Of a DNA stretch of 42,608 nucleotides, positions 26,215 to 34,238 are shown piece after piece. This DNA is from Occallatibacter sp. GTDB taxonomy: Bacteria; Acidobacteriota; Terriglobia; Terriglobales; Acidobacteriaceae. Each line of letters begins with the position of its first letter. Position 1 is the first letter of the stretch. The stretch is taken from the NCBI GenBank assembly GCA_031296305.1, contig JARLFZ010000026.1, positions 1-42,608 of the forward strand, written 5' to 3'. The translations under genes and the position numbers were made by a program. The notes under the pieces were generated by a model, which was not told the DNA's origin, made no database searches, and saw nothing but the letters and a program-made list of their open reading frames with translations.

Positions 26215-28446
26215 ATGAGATTCGATCGGATGGCGTGGATGGTGATGTTGTGCGTGGGCGCGGCCGTAGCGCAGGCGCAAGGTTGCAATGTGCAGGACTG
26301 GCGGCCGATCGCCGGCGTGAGCGTGACCGCGAGCCGCAGCGGCGTTGAGATTGTTTGGCCGGGCGAACACGGCCAGCAGAACCGGGCTCGATTTGCGCTG
26401 CGCGACGGACAGCCGGTTGTCGAGGAATTGGCTGCCCAAAAAGCCGGCGGCGCGTGGATTGTGCTGGGGAAAAATCTGCAGCCGGATTTTCAGGTGACTA
26501 CCGGCCGCCGCCGCATCTCGACCACCGAGCTCGATATTTTGAAGCACCTCAAAAACGACACGCCCGAGGCCGAGGAAGAGTACAAATGGAATGTTTTCTG
26601 GGATGCGCCGCTGGAAATCCCCGGCCACGACTCGCATCTTGTGGGTCCGGGCCGCACCCCCGATGAGGTGAAGCGCGCCACGGTGAGTTACAACGCGAGT
26701 GCCTGCCGCGTGGAAAGCGACGGCGACCGAGTAAGCGTGATCTTTAACGGCTTGGCGCTGGGCATTTTTTCGGGCGACCTGGAATTCACTGCGTACAAGG
26801 GCTCGAACCTGCTGCGCCAGGAGGCCGTGGCCAAAACCGACGCCAAAGATGTGGCCTACATTTACAAAGCCGGCCTGAAGGGCTTCGCGATCGGCGAAAA
26901 CACTAAGCTGGAATGGCGCGACGATGCGCAGATGTGGCAGCAGTATGCGTTTGGCGGCGACGTAAATGAACAGCCGGTGGATCTTGAGGCGCGCAACCGG
27001 CTGGAAATTCTGGATGCCGGCGCGGGCTCACTCGCGATTTTCCCGCCGCCGCACAAATTCTTTTTCGCGCGCGAGAATGAAGTGAACCTGGGCTATGTGT
27101 ATTACCGCAAGGACAGCGACAGCTCGTTTTCGCTGGGCGTGATGCAGCCGGAGCACGGCACGGGCTACGCGCCATGGGGAGTGAGCGACGAGGTGTGGAA
27201 CCGCCGCGTACACGTGGCGCGGTCGCAGATCTACAATTACGCGCTCTACAACGCGCCCCCGGGCACGCTGCAGCACATGCCGGTTTACTACTACCTGAGC
27301 GCGGAGGGCGCGCGACCGACGCAGCCGCAGGTGATGGCTTACACCCACGACGACGCCTACAAACCCGTGCCCGGCTTCAAAACCGTTACCGGCCATTTCC
27401 ATCTCGACTTCAACGAGATGATCCGCGACCGTGGCACTTCGGACTTCATGCCCACGTGGGTTCCGGTCTTCCGCGGCCTCGGCATCAACATCGTCTATCT
27501 CGGCGATTTTCACGACGACTCCGACCTCGCCGATCCCGGCCCCAGGCGCTTCGCCGAGCAGAAGCTCTACTTTGAAGGCGTGCGCAAGATGAGCGACAAG
27601 AATTTCCTCGTGATTCCCGCCGAAGAGGTGAACGTCTACCTTGGCGGCCACTGGTACCTGATGCTGCCGAAGCCCGTGTACTTCTCGCACGCCACGCCGC
27701 GGCCGGGGAATCAAACGTTTGAAGAAAACGACCCCGCTTACGGGCACGTCTACCATCTGGGCTCGGTCGAAGACGTGGAGAATTTCATCAACCGCGAACA
27801 GGGCATCCTCTGGGTGGCGCATCCGCGTACCAAGAGCTCGGCCATGTATCCCGACCAGTACAAGGATCGAGACTTCTTTTTGAGCGATCGCTTCATCGGC
27901 GGATCGTGGGAGTCGCTGCCGGTCGATCAATCGCAGCAGCGGCTGTGCGAAGTGCGGTGTTTCGGCCTGAACGACGATATGAGCAACTGGGCGCCCAAGC
28001 CCAAGTTCATGCTGGCCGAGGGTGATACTTATATGAAGGTGCCGAGCGACGAGACCTATCCGATGCTGGCCATCAATTACCTGAAGCTCGACAAGGTACC
28101 GGCTTACAACGAAAGTTGGTCGCCGGTTGTCGAGGGCATTCGCAGCGGCAATTTCTTCGGAACCACGGGCGAGATTCTCTTCCACAAGTGGGGCATTGAA
28201 GGCGCGGGTGCGAAGAGCGTTTACACGGCCAGCATCGAATACACTTTCCCGCTGGAATTTGCGGAGCTGGTTTGGAGCGACGGCGCGAAGGTCGATCGCA
28301 AAATAATCCGGCTCACCGATACCGAGCCCTTCGGCGCAAAGACCTTCCGCATCCCCTTCGATGCGACGGGCAAGAAGTGGGTGCGCTTCGACGTTTGGGA
28401 CGCGGCGGGCAACGGCGCTTGGCTGCAACCGATGACACCAAAATAA
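26215..28446 (+). CDS. Secreted PHP-like metallohydrolase
   Basis: A 743-residue protein with an N-terminal signal peptide (hydrophobic MVMLCVGAAVAQA, cleavage after Ala-Gln-Ala likely). The N-terminal roughly 380 residues look like beta-sandwich domains. A PHP-type metal centre follows: H394-x-H396 (HFHLD), D431-F-H433-D (DFHDD), E470/E471 (IPAEEVN) and H536 (WVAHPR). These are in the order seen in CehA/McbA-type hydrolases. The substrate cannot be told. The start at 26215 is set by GAGGAGGTG just upstream; the GTG at 26209 is part of that site. It lies 62 nt after the acyltransferase gene, probably in one operon. Confidence 0.75.
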   Translation: MRFDRMAWMVMLCVGAAVAQAQGCNVQDWRPIAGVSVTASRSGVEIVWPGEHGQQNRARFALRDGQPVVEELAAQKAGGAWIVLGKNLQPDFQVTTGRRRISTTELDILKHLKNDTPEAEEEYKWNVFWDAPLEIPGHDSHLVGPGRTPDEVKRATVSYNASACRVESDGDRVSVIFNGLALGIFSGDLEFTAYKGSNLLRQEAVAKTDAKDVAYIYKAGLKGFAIGENTKLEWRDDAQMWQQYAFGGDVNEQPVDLEARNRLEILDAGAGSLAIFPPPHKFFFARENEVNLGYVYYRKDSDSSFSLGVMQPEHGTGYAPWGVSDEVWNRRVHVARSQIYNYALYNAPPGTLQHMPVYYYLSAEGARPTQPQVMAYTHDDAYKPVPGFKTVTGHFHLDFNEMIRDRGTSDFMPTWVPVFRGLGINIVYLGDFHDDSDLADPGPRRFAEQKLYFEGVRKMSDKNFLVIPAEEVNVYLGGHWYLMLPKPVYFSHATPRPGNQTFEENDPAYGHVYHLGSVEDVENFINREQGILWVAHPRTKSSAMYPDQYKDRDFFLSDRFIGGSWESLPVDQSQQRLCEVRCFGLNDDMSNWAPKPKFMLAEGDTYMKVPSDETYPMLAINYLKLDKVPAYNESWSPVVEGIRSGNFFGTTGEILFHKWGIEGAGAKSVYTASIEYTFPLEFAELVWSDGAKVDRKIIRLTDTEPFGAKTFRIPFDATGKKWVRFDVWDAAGNGAWLQPMTPK

Positions 28447-28526
28447 CGGATGATGCACAGGCCGCGGGCGCGCTCATTGCCGTAGACTGGTTCACAGAAT
28501 CCACAGCACCTCTATCGGAGTTGGCG

Positions 28527-29114
28527 ATGCCCAAGGCTGTTTCATACGCCCAATGGTCACTGGAGCCGTATTGCATAGGCCTCAAGCTGCGCTCGCTGCG
28601 CAACAGCAAGCGGCTCACCCTCGCTCGGCTGGCGGCTGAAACCGGGCTTTCAACGGCATTGCTCTCCAAGCTCGAAACCGACCGGATGATTCCCACGTTG
28701 CCCACGCTGGCCACGATTGCCCGCGTGTATGGCGTGGGCATGGATTACTTCTTCAACGAGCCCTCCCGCCACAAGCTCTCCATCACGCGCAAAGCGCACC
28801 TGCAGGGCAACGGGCGCGGCATGGAGCAGGTGAAGATAACGCCGTTGAACGCCGATGGCGAGGGATTCCGGCTGGTGGCGCAGGTGATCGAGTTCCCGCC
28901 CGGCGGCTCGACCGTGGCAATGAACGCTTTTGAGGAGACCGGCGCCGTGATTTATGTGTTCGAGGGACGCCTGCGCCTGGAGGCGGGCGCCATGCACGAG
29001 GTGCTCGAGACGGGCGATTGCGCATGCATGGAGAGCGAGTTGCCCCTGGCCTGGAGCGCTGCCGACAAGCATCGCTGCCGGGTTTTGGCGGTGCTTCCCA
29101 GCGCCGTCACCTGA
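28527..29114 (+). CDS. XRE-family transcriptional regulator with C-terminal cupin
   Basis: A 195-residue cytoplasmic regulator. The helix-turn-helix is at about residues 18-72 (LRSLRNSKRLTLARLAAETGLSTALLSKLETDRMIPTLPTLATIARVYGVGMDYFF). A cupin_2 domain fills the C-terminal half (IEFPPGGSTVAMNAFEETGAVIYVFEGRLRLEAGAMHEVLETGDCACMESELPLAW). Proteins of this build sense small metabolites. The ATG at 28527 has CGGAG 6 nt upstream; longer in-frame readings overlap the upstream gene and are not supported. It probably controls the following sugar transporter or the upstream hydrolase operon. Confidence 0.9.
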   Translation: MPKAVSYAQWSLEPYCIGLKLRSLRNSKRLTLARLAAETGLSTALLSKLETDRMIPTLPTLATIARVYGVGMDYFFNEPSRHKLSITRKAHLQGNGRGMEQVKITPLNADGEGFRLVAQVIEFPPGGSTVAMNAFEETGAVIYVFEGRLRLEAGAMHEVLETGDCACMESELPLAWSAADKHRCRVLAVLPSAVT

Positions 29115-29206
29115 GGAAACGCAAAACCAGCCCAGGCCGTCCGGCCTGCGAGCAACCGGTCCCCGGCATTGCCTTGCCGCGTGCGCACACCGCTGCGGAA
29201 GGTGCT

Positions 29207-29235
29207 TTGCTACCCACGGGGCTGGTCTGTACTAT
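29207..29235 (+). promoter_or_regulatory. Candidate sigma70-type promoter for the sugar transporter
   Basis: TTGCTA (29207-29212), a 17-nt spacer, then TACTAT (29230-29235): four of six consensus matches in each box at ideal spacing, 27 nt before the ATG at 29263. An inverted repeat ACCAGCCC...GGGGCTGGT has its downstream arm between the boxes and could be an operator. Confidence 0.5.
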
Positions 29236-29262
29236 GGTTTGGAACTCTAAGGACAACTCACG

Positions 29263-30594
29263 ATGCGACCCAATGCCAAATTGATGAAAGCCACGCTCAC
29301 CGGGGCCTTGGGCGGTCTGCTCTTTGGCTTCGACACAGTTGTCATCGCTGGCGCGATCGATGCACTGGTCCGCCTCTATGGGTTGAGTCCGCAGAACAAA
29401 GGGCTCACGGTAGCCATCGGACTGGTGGGCACCGTGATCGGCGCGCTGGGCGCAGGCCAGGTGGGCCAGCGGCTGGGTAGCCGCGAAACTCTGCGCCTGA
29501 CCGCGCTGCTCTATGTTGCCTCAGCCCTGGGATGCGGTCTAGCATGGAACTGGCCGTCGTTCCTGGTCTTCCGCTTCATCGGCGGTCTCGGTATTGGTGC
29601 ATCGTCCGTGCTGGGACCGGTATACATCGCCGAACTCGCTCCGGCAAAGTGGCGCGGGCGTCTTGTGGCGGCTTTTCAATTCAATGTGGTATTCGGCATC
29701 CTGCTGGCCTACACCTCGAACTACTTCATTCGCACCCTCCACTTGGGCGCGGCGGAGTGGCGCTGGCAGGTGGGCATCGCAGCGGCGCCGGCGGTGCTCT
29801 TCCTCGTCCTGCTCTTCAGCATTCCGCGCAGCCCGCGCTGGTCGGCTTCGCGCAACCGGATGGACGAAGCGCTTGCAATTCTGAAGACAATGGGCGACCC
29901 CGATCCCGAGGCGGAGCTGGCCAGCATCCAGACGGCGATCAGGCAGGAACACGCTACCGAACACGAACGGGTCTTCCAGTGGAAGTACCGCTATCCGCTT
30001 TTTCTGGCCATCTCTCTCGGGGCCTTCAACCAGCTCGCCGGCATCAACGCGATTCTCTATTACTTGAACAACATCTTTGCGGCTGCCGGATTTAGCCAAA
30101 TCTCGAGCGACCAGCAGGCCATCGTGATCGGCGCAACCAACCTTCTGTTCACCATCGTCGGCATGTCGCTTATCGACAAGGTGGGCCGCAAGAAGCTTTT
30201 GCTCGTGGGCGCGGCCGGTTGCTCCAGTTGTCTCGCCGGTGTCGCGTGGGTGTTCAGCACGCATTCGCATCCCGGCGCGCTGCTCTGGCTGCTCGTCACA
30301 TTCATCGCTTTCTTCAGCGTTTCGCAGGGAGCGGTAATCTGGGTCTACATCGGCGAAATTTTTCCCACCGCGGTGCGCTCCAAGGGCCAGGGAGTGGGCA
30401 GCGCCAGCCACTGGTTCATGAACGCCATTATCGCGCAGATGTTTCCCGTGGTGGTAAGCAAGATGAGCACGGCCACGCCGTTCGTATTCTTCGCGGCGGC
30501 TACGGTGGTTCAGTTCATTGTGGTCGCGCTGTTCTTCCCTGAGACCAAGGGGCAGACGCTGGAGCAGTTGCAGCGCGAGCTGACGCGCGCGTAG
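29263..30594 (+). CDS. Sugar-porter MFS transporter
   Basis: A 443-residue, 12-helix proton symporter of the sugar porter family in the inner membrane. Diagnostic segments are TGALGGLLFGFDTVVIAGAI, RFIGGLGIGASSVLGPVYIAELAPAKWRGRL, the SPRWS loop (usually PESPRWL), FNQLAGINAILYYLNNIF and the C-terminal FPETKGQTLEQL. The ATG at 29263 follows AAGGA. An XRE-cupin regulator lies upstream. The sugar cannot be told from sequence; the family mostly moves hexoses and pentoses. It is intact and of standard length. Confidence 0.93.
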   Translation: MRPNAKLMKATLTGALGGLLFGFDTVVIAGAIDALVRLYGLSPQNKGLTVAIGLVGTVIGALGAGQVGQRLGSRETLRLTALLYVASALGCGLAWNWPSFLVFRFIGGLGIGASSVLGPVYIAELAPAKWRGRLVAAFQFNVVFGILLAYTSNYFIRTLHLGAAEWRWQVGIAAAPAVLFLVLLFSIPRSPRWSASRNRMDEALAILKTMGDPDPEAELASIQTAIRQEHATEHERVFQWKYRYPLFLAISLGAFNQLAGINAILYYLNNIFAAAGFSQISSDQQAIVIGATNLLFTIVGMSLIDKVGRKKLLLVGAAGCSSCLAGVAWVFSTHSHPGALLWLLVTFIAFFSVSQGAVIWVYIGEIFPTAVRSKGQGVGSASHWFMNAIIAQMFPVVVSKMSTATPFVFFAAATVVQFIVVALFFPETKGQTLEQLQRELTRA

Positions 30595-30778
30595 TTCTCT
30601 GACCGCCCGATTTTTGTAAAGTCTCCGTGGTGTATCCTTTCGTCTTTTTCCGGCGAAAGGGTGGGAAACCGCGCCCGCGAAAGATCGAATTCATATTGTC
30701 AGAAACCTGGCGAGGTTTTATCTCTGCGGGAAGTCAGGCATCGCGGCCCCGCTTTCTTCGCCGCTAAGAGCGGCGGGT
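30595..30778. other. Convergent spacer with three hairpins
   Basis: Between the transporter (+) and the HDOD gene (-) lie three hairpins: CCTTTCG/CGAAAGG (30636-30660, 11-nt loop), AAACCT-GGCG-AGGTTT (30703-30718), and CGCCGCT-AAG-AGCGGCG (30759-30775). The second has a short T-run on its right and may weakly terminate the + transcript. The third lies just downstream of the HDOD stop but lacks a U-tract. Confidence 0.5.
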
Positions 30779-31630
30779 TTACACCGATTCGATGGCGTGA
30801 ACGCTCTCGGCCACCTCATTTTTCAGCGTCTCTGTGTCGCCGTGGAAGAGCCTGCGTTCGCGCGCGGGCAGCGCCTCCAGCAGGTCTCTGAACGGCGTTG
30901 TTTCGCAACCTGGAAACGCGGTGAAGCCGATGGTGGAGGCCATGGCGCAGCTCACCTTCACGAGTTCCGATACATCCCACGCGCCGTCTGTGCGCCGCGC
31001 CTCATGATGCTCGGCGACCACCGATTCGAATTCCTCAGGAAGCTTCCAGTCACCGACCAGTTGCCGTCCTGTTTCGCAGTGATCCCACCCGAAGAGCTTG
31101 CGCTCGGCGTCGAGCAGGGTCGCTGAGACTCCCTGATGCTTTTCGAGCAGCACGGCATAGGCCGCGGGCTGGATTACGGCCAGGCCCATGCGGCCCACGT
31201 CGTGGAGAATGCCGGCGGTAAAGGCCGTGTCTTTGTCGATGAAGCCTACCGCCGCCAACCGCTGTGCAACGATGGCGCAAGCCAGGTTGTGCCGCCAGAG
31301 ATTGCGCATTGCGGGGTAGCTCATGGTCTTGCCGAGGTAGGAGCGCACGCCCACCGTGACGCACATGCCTTGCAGTGTGTTGGCGCCCAGCACGGCCACG
31401 GCTTGCAGGATGCTGGTGGAGGGATAACGCGGCGCGTAGAGCAGGGAATTGGCGACCATGAGCACTTCGCTGGCGAATGCCGGATCGGACGAGAGGAGAT
31501 CGCTCAACTGATTTAGCTGCACGTTCTCGTCCCTGGCCAGTTGCAGAACCTTGACTGCCACTTGCGGAAAAGGTGGAAGCCGCAGATGTGCCCAGGGCAT
31601 TGCGGCCGCTTGTCCGTGCCCCTCATCCAT
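30779..31630 (-). CDS. HDOD domain signalling protein
   Basis: A cytoplasmic protein of 283 residues from the ATG at 31630. The HDOD domain starts near residue 16 (LPPFPQVAVKVLQLARDENVQLNQLSDLLSSDPAFASEVLMVANSLLYA) and includes AGILHDVGRMGL and the EHHEA motif. HDOD proteins are HD-related but usually lack the full catalytic set and act in signalling and stress regulation. The GTG at 31708 would add 26 residues, part of them from a 12-nt direct repeat (31676-31687 and 31692-31703), and is less likely. The ATG at 31630 has GGTGA just upstream. Its ligand and partner are unknown. Confidence 0.85.
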   Translation of the reverse strand: MDEGHGQAAAMPWAHLRLPPFPQVAVKVLQLARDENVQLNQLSDLLSSDPAFASEVLMVANSLLYAPRYPSTSILQAVAVLGANTLQGMCVTVGVRSYLGKTMSYPAMRNLWRHNLACAIVAQRLAAVGFIDKDTAFTAGILHDVGRMGLAVIQPAAYAVLLEKHQGVSATLLDAERKLFGWDHCETGRQLVGDWKLPEEFESVVAEHHEARRTDGAWDVSELVKVSCAMASTIGFTAFPGCETTPFRDLLEALPARERRLFHGDTETLKNEVAESVHAIESV

Positions 31631-31852
31631 TTTCACCGCAGCTCCTTCCTGCCGGTTCACGCGTCGATGTGCGTGAAGATTGCTTTGCACAAAGATTGCT
31701 TTGGGCACAATCGCGAAGGCTGCTCTTGGTTCCTGAGCGTACGATCGCCTGGCGCATCGTTCACGCGCATTCCTACAACTGGTTCTTCGGCAGCAGGGAG
31801 GAATTTCTAGAGGCAGGAATCGCGCACGAGTTGGGATGCGGGGCGGAGTAAC

Positions 31853-33127
31853 TTATTCTGGCGTCCATGTTCGGCCGTCGGTACTCACCCACATCTGATT
31901 CTGGTCATTTGAAAGTTCAAATAATACGGGGGGCGGCGACGCAGCGCCCGAACCGGCAGAGGAGTTGCCCGTCGTCCCGTTTTGAGCGGCCGGTGCAGTC
32001 TGCATAGTGTCATTTGCTGCAACACGCCGGTGCACTTCGACGGCGTGTCCCGTCCACTGCGCGGTGATGCGCTCCCACGTGACGCCCCGGTCCTCGCTCA
32101 AAAACAATGCGCCCGCTTTGTCGATGGCCAACAGAAAATGCCCGCGGGACGCGATGGATACGGATTCCAGTCCGCTGGGGAGCTGTATTGGCTTGGCGGG
32201 AGTCGGCACGTTCCGCACATGTTTGAGGTCCAGCATCGGCGCCGGCTCTGGCAGTGTGGCGGGCTGCGTTTCAAGCTGTGGAGAAGCAGTGACAGTGACC
32301 GTTTGCGTGGCGCCCACCGGTTGGGCGGCGTTGCCTCCGTGTACCCCGGTTGTCGCGGACTTGGCTTTAAAGCTGCGCATGCGCGACGTGTCCACTTCTG
32401 CCTGGCGATGTTCTTCGGCCTGCTCCTGCTGTGCCTCCGGCGCACTGTTGCCAGGCTGCGAGTAAGAAGTGCTGTGGTTTCCCATCGCCGACTGCGGAGG
32501 TGATTGCTGGTCTTCTGCGCGAGACATTGGAGGCGGCTCGCGCATGGCTTCCTCCCGATGCGTAACTCCAGGTGCAGGGGCTCCAGGCTCTGGGACTTCG
32601 GACTCCGCCGGCATTTGCGCCGCAACTGCAGGCGGCGCTGGCGCGGGCAGTTGCTCGGGTGCGGCAGAGTGCGCGTGCTTCGCCGTGTGCGTCGGCGGGG
32701 TCGCGGGAGCCGCGGCGGGAGGCTCGACCTTTGCTTGTTCCGTTGGCGTAGTCGCTGGAGGCGGCATTGCACTCGGCCCCGGATTTTGCTCTGCAATCTT
32801 GATGTTTGGTCCATGCCGGTCCACTTGCTCGATATAAACGGAGATCGATGCCACAGCAAACGCCGCTACAACTGCCGTTGGAACCCAGACCAGACGCCAC
32901 TGTTTCCACCACGCATTTGCCGCAAGAGATTTGCGAGGCGGCACGGCTGCGGTTTTGTCGTCGGCATCGGCGGCTTCGCGCGCCAGCGCCACCACCTGGC
33001 GGCAACGTCCGCAGACGGCAAGATGCGCGAGCACCTCGGCGCGCTCCCGTTCATTGAGTACCTGCTCGGAAAATGCGCTCAAGCTCTCCGCATCGGGATG
33101 AAATCCGTGTTGGCTGGTCGCAGTCAT
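31853..33127 (-). CDS. Zinc-finger anti-sigma factor with Pro/Ala-rich linker and propeller-like C-terminus
   Basis: A 424-residue membrane protein encoded directly after a sigma factor. The N-terminus has a zf-HC2-like motif (HLAVCGRCRQ, with H-x3-C-x2-C), then a single transmembrane segment at about residues 78-98 (VWVPTAVVAAFAVASISVYI). A linker of about 150 residues is rich in Pro, Ala and Gln. The last roughly 110 residues resemble blades of a BNR/YCF48-type propeller (GALFLSEDRGVTWERI, QMWVSTDGRTWTPE). Its ATG overlaps the sigma stop by 4 nt. It most likely binds the sigma factor inside the cell and senses something outside. Confidence 0.82.
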   Translation of the reverse strand: MTATSQHGFHPDAESLSAFSEQVLNERERAEVLAHLAVCGRCRQVVALAREAADADDKTAAVPPRKSLAANAWWKQWRLVWVPTAVVAAFAVASISVYIEQVDRHGPNIKIAEQNPGPSAMPPPATTPTEQAKVEPPAAAPATPPTHTAKHAHSAAPEQLPAPAPPAVAAQMPAESEVPEPGAPAPGVTHREEAMREPPPMSRAEDQQSPPQSAMGNHSTSYSQPGNSAPEAQQEQAEEHRQAEVDTSRMRSFKAKSATTGVHGGNAAQPVGATQTVTVTASPQLETQPATLPEPAPMLDLKHVRNVPTPAKPIQLPSGLESVSIASRGHFLLAIDKAGALFLSEDRGVTWERITAQWTGHAVEVHRRVAANDTMQTAPAAQNGTTGNSSAGSGAASPPPVLFELSNDQNQMWVSTDGRTWTPE

Positions 33128-34074
33128 GATGCCGCCTGTTCTTGGAACGCTTCCGATTGCGAATTTTGCAGCAGTTTTTTCAGGTTCACCTCGATGTCTC
33201 GCGCATCTGCGCCCATTGCCTCCTGCGCGGCGCGCCGGCTCATGCCATTGCGCTGCAAGTTTTTCAAGATTTGCTTGCGGATCTGGCCCGTCGCGCGGTG
33301 CAGCCTGCGGCTCACCGTCGCCTCATGCACGCCGAGCACACGCCCAATCTCGAGCAAGGTTTGGTCGTCAAGATAATACGCCGCGAGAAGATAGCGCTCC
33401 TCGGCCTCGCAGCCGCTCACAGCCTGTTCAATAGCCTGCTCCAGCCGCGAGAGTTCACCGGCCGCTGTCTGTGGCGGGGGCTCAGGAGCCGGCGCGTCAA
33501 ATTCCTCAATAGGCTCCTCGCGGCGCGTTCGCCGATAGTGATCCACGTGGCGCTGCGCCAGCGTGGTGCGCAGCCAGCCTATCAGCGAGCCGCGTCCGCG
33601 GTAGGAAAGCAGTGGGCAGCGCCGTTGGCCGTCGCGCACGCTTAATCCATAAAGCTCGGCGTAGAGTTGATCGGCCAGATCGCGGCCCAGAGTTTCGCTG
33701 CCGGTGATGGCGATAGCGGCGCGGGTGAGCGGCTGCCGGTGGACGGCAATAAAGTGCTCCCATGCGCGCTCGTTCCCGCGGGCACAGGCGCGCGCGAGCG
33801 CGAGGTCGGCCACGCACAGGCCGCGGAAGAAGGCGGCCTGCTGCTTTGGTGTCGCAGGGTTTACGTCTGGAGTTTCGGCCAGCCCAAAATTCTGCGCCGT
33901 TCCGGCATCGACGAGGATTTGCTCAAACTCGTCGCGGGTCAGGCCCCAACGGGCCGCATCGCAGCCGCGCCAAAGCTCGTCGGCCAGGGCGGAGTCGACG
34001 ACGCAATCGGGCGCGCCGGTCCCGTTCGGGATCCCAGCCTCCGCCCCGCTGGCTGAGGATTCGGTTGGCGCCAT
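33124..34074 (-). CDS. RNA polymerase sigma factor, ECF-like
   Basis: A 316-residue sigma-70 family protein from the ATG at 34074; a TTG at 34113 is a longer alternative. The sigma-2 region lies at about residues 95-180 (NERAWEHFIAVHRQPLTRAAIAITG...DQLYAELYGL and SLIGWLRTTLAQRHVDHYRR). Sigma-4 is at about 215-275 (LAAYYLDDQTLLEIGRVLGVHEATVSRRLHRATGQIRKQIL). It is larger than typical ECF factors because of a roughly 90-residue N-terminal part and a 40-residue C-terminal part. The partner anti-sigma is coupled by an ATGA overlap. Confidence 0.88.
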   Translation of the reverse strand: MAPTESSASGAEAGIPNGTGAPDCVVDSALADELWRGCDAARWGLTRDEFEQILVDAGTAQNFGLAETPDVNPATPKQQAAFFRGLCVADLALARACARGNERAWEHFIAVHRQPLTRAAIAITGSETLGRDLADQLYAELYGLSVRDGQRRCPLLSYRGRGSLIGWLRTTLAQRHVDHYRRTRREEPIEEFDAPAPEPPPQTAAGELSRLEQAIEQAVSGCEAEERYLLAAYYLDDQTLLEIGRVLGVHEATVSRRLHRATGQIRKQILKNLQRNGMSRRAAQEAMGADARDIEVNLKKLLQNSQSEAFQEQAAS

Positions 34075-34184
34075 TCCCACGCCTTCACGATACGCCAAAA
34101 CGCGGTCCCGCAAAAAGTTTGCAAGAAACTGTCGGCTGTCCGTTCGACGGTTGAAGGCCGGCTGTGGGAATCAGGCCGCCAGGG

Positions 34185-34238
34185 GAGAGTGATGAAAAAG
34201 ACGAGAGTGATGAAAAAGACGAGAGCGATGAAAAACCT
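34185..34238 (+). repeat. Three tandem 18-bp repeats, each a Shine-Dalgarno plus ATG
   Basis: GAGAGTGATGAAAAAGAC occurs exactly twice at 34185-34202 and 34203-34220. A third copy, differing at C226 and in its last three bases, lies at 34221-34238. Each carries a GAGAG followed 2 nt later by an in-frame ATG (34192, 34210, 34228). Confidence 0.9.

Noticed and set aside
27028..28458. Open frame of 476 codons on the - strand opposite the PHP-like hydrolase
   Set aside because: The + strand gene has a signal peptide, ribosome-binding site and metal motifs. The - strand reading is rich in Arg/His/Val without any family feature.
30636..30775. Riboswitch in the spacer between the sugar transporter and HDOD genes
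   Set aside because: Hairpins are present, but no cobalamin, TPP, c-di-GMP or other consensus could be matched, and the spacer lies downstream of both genes.
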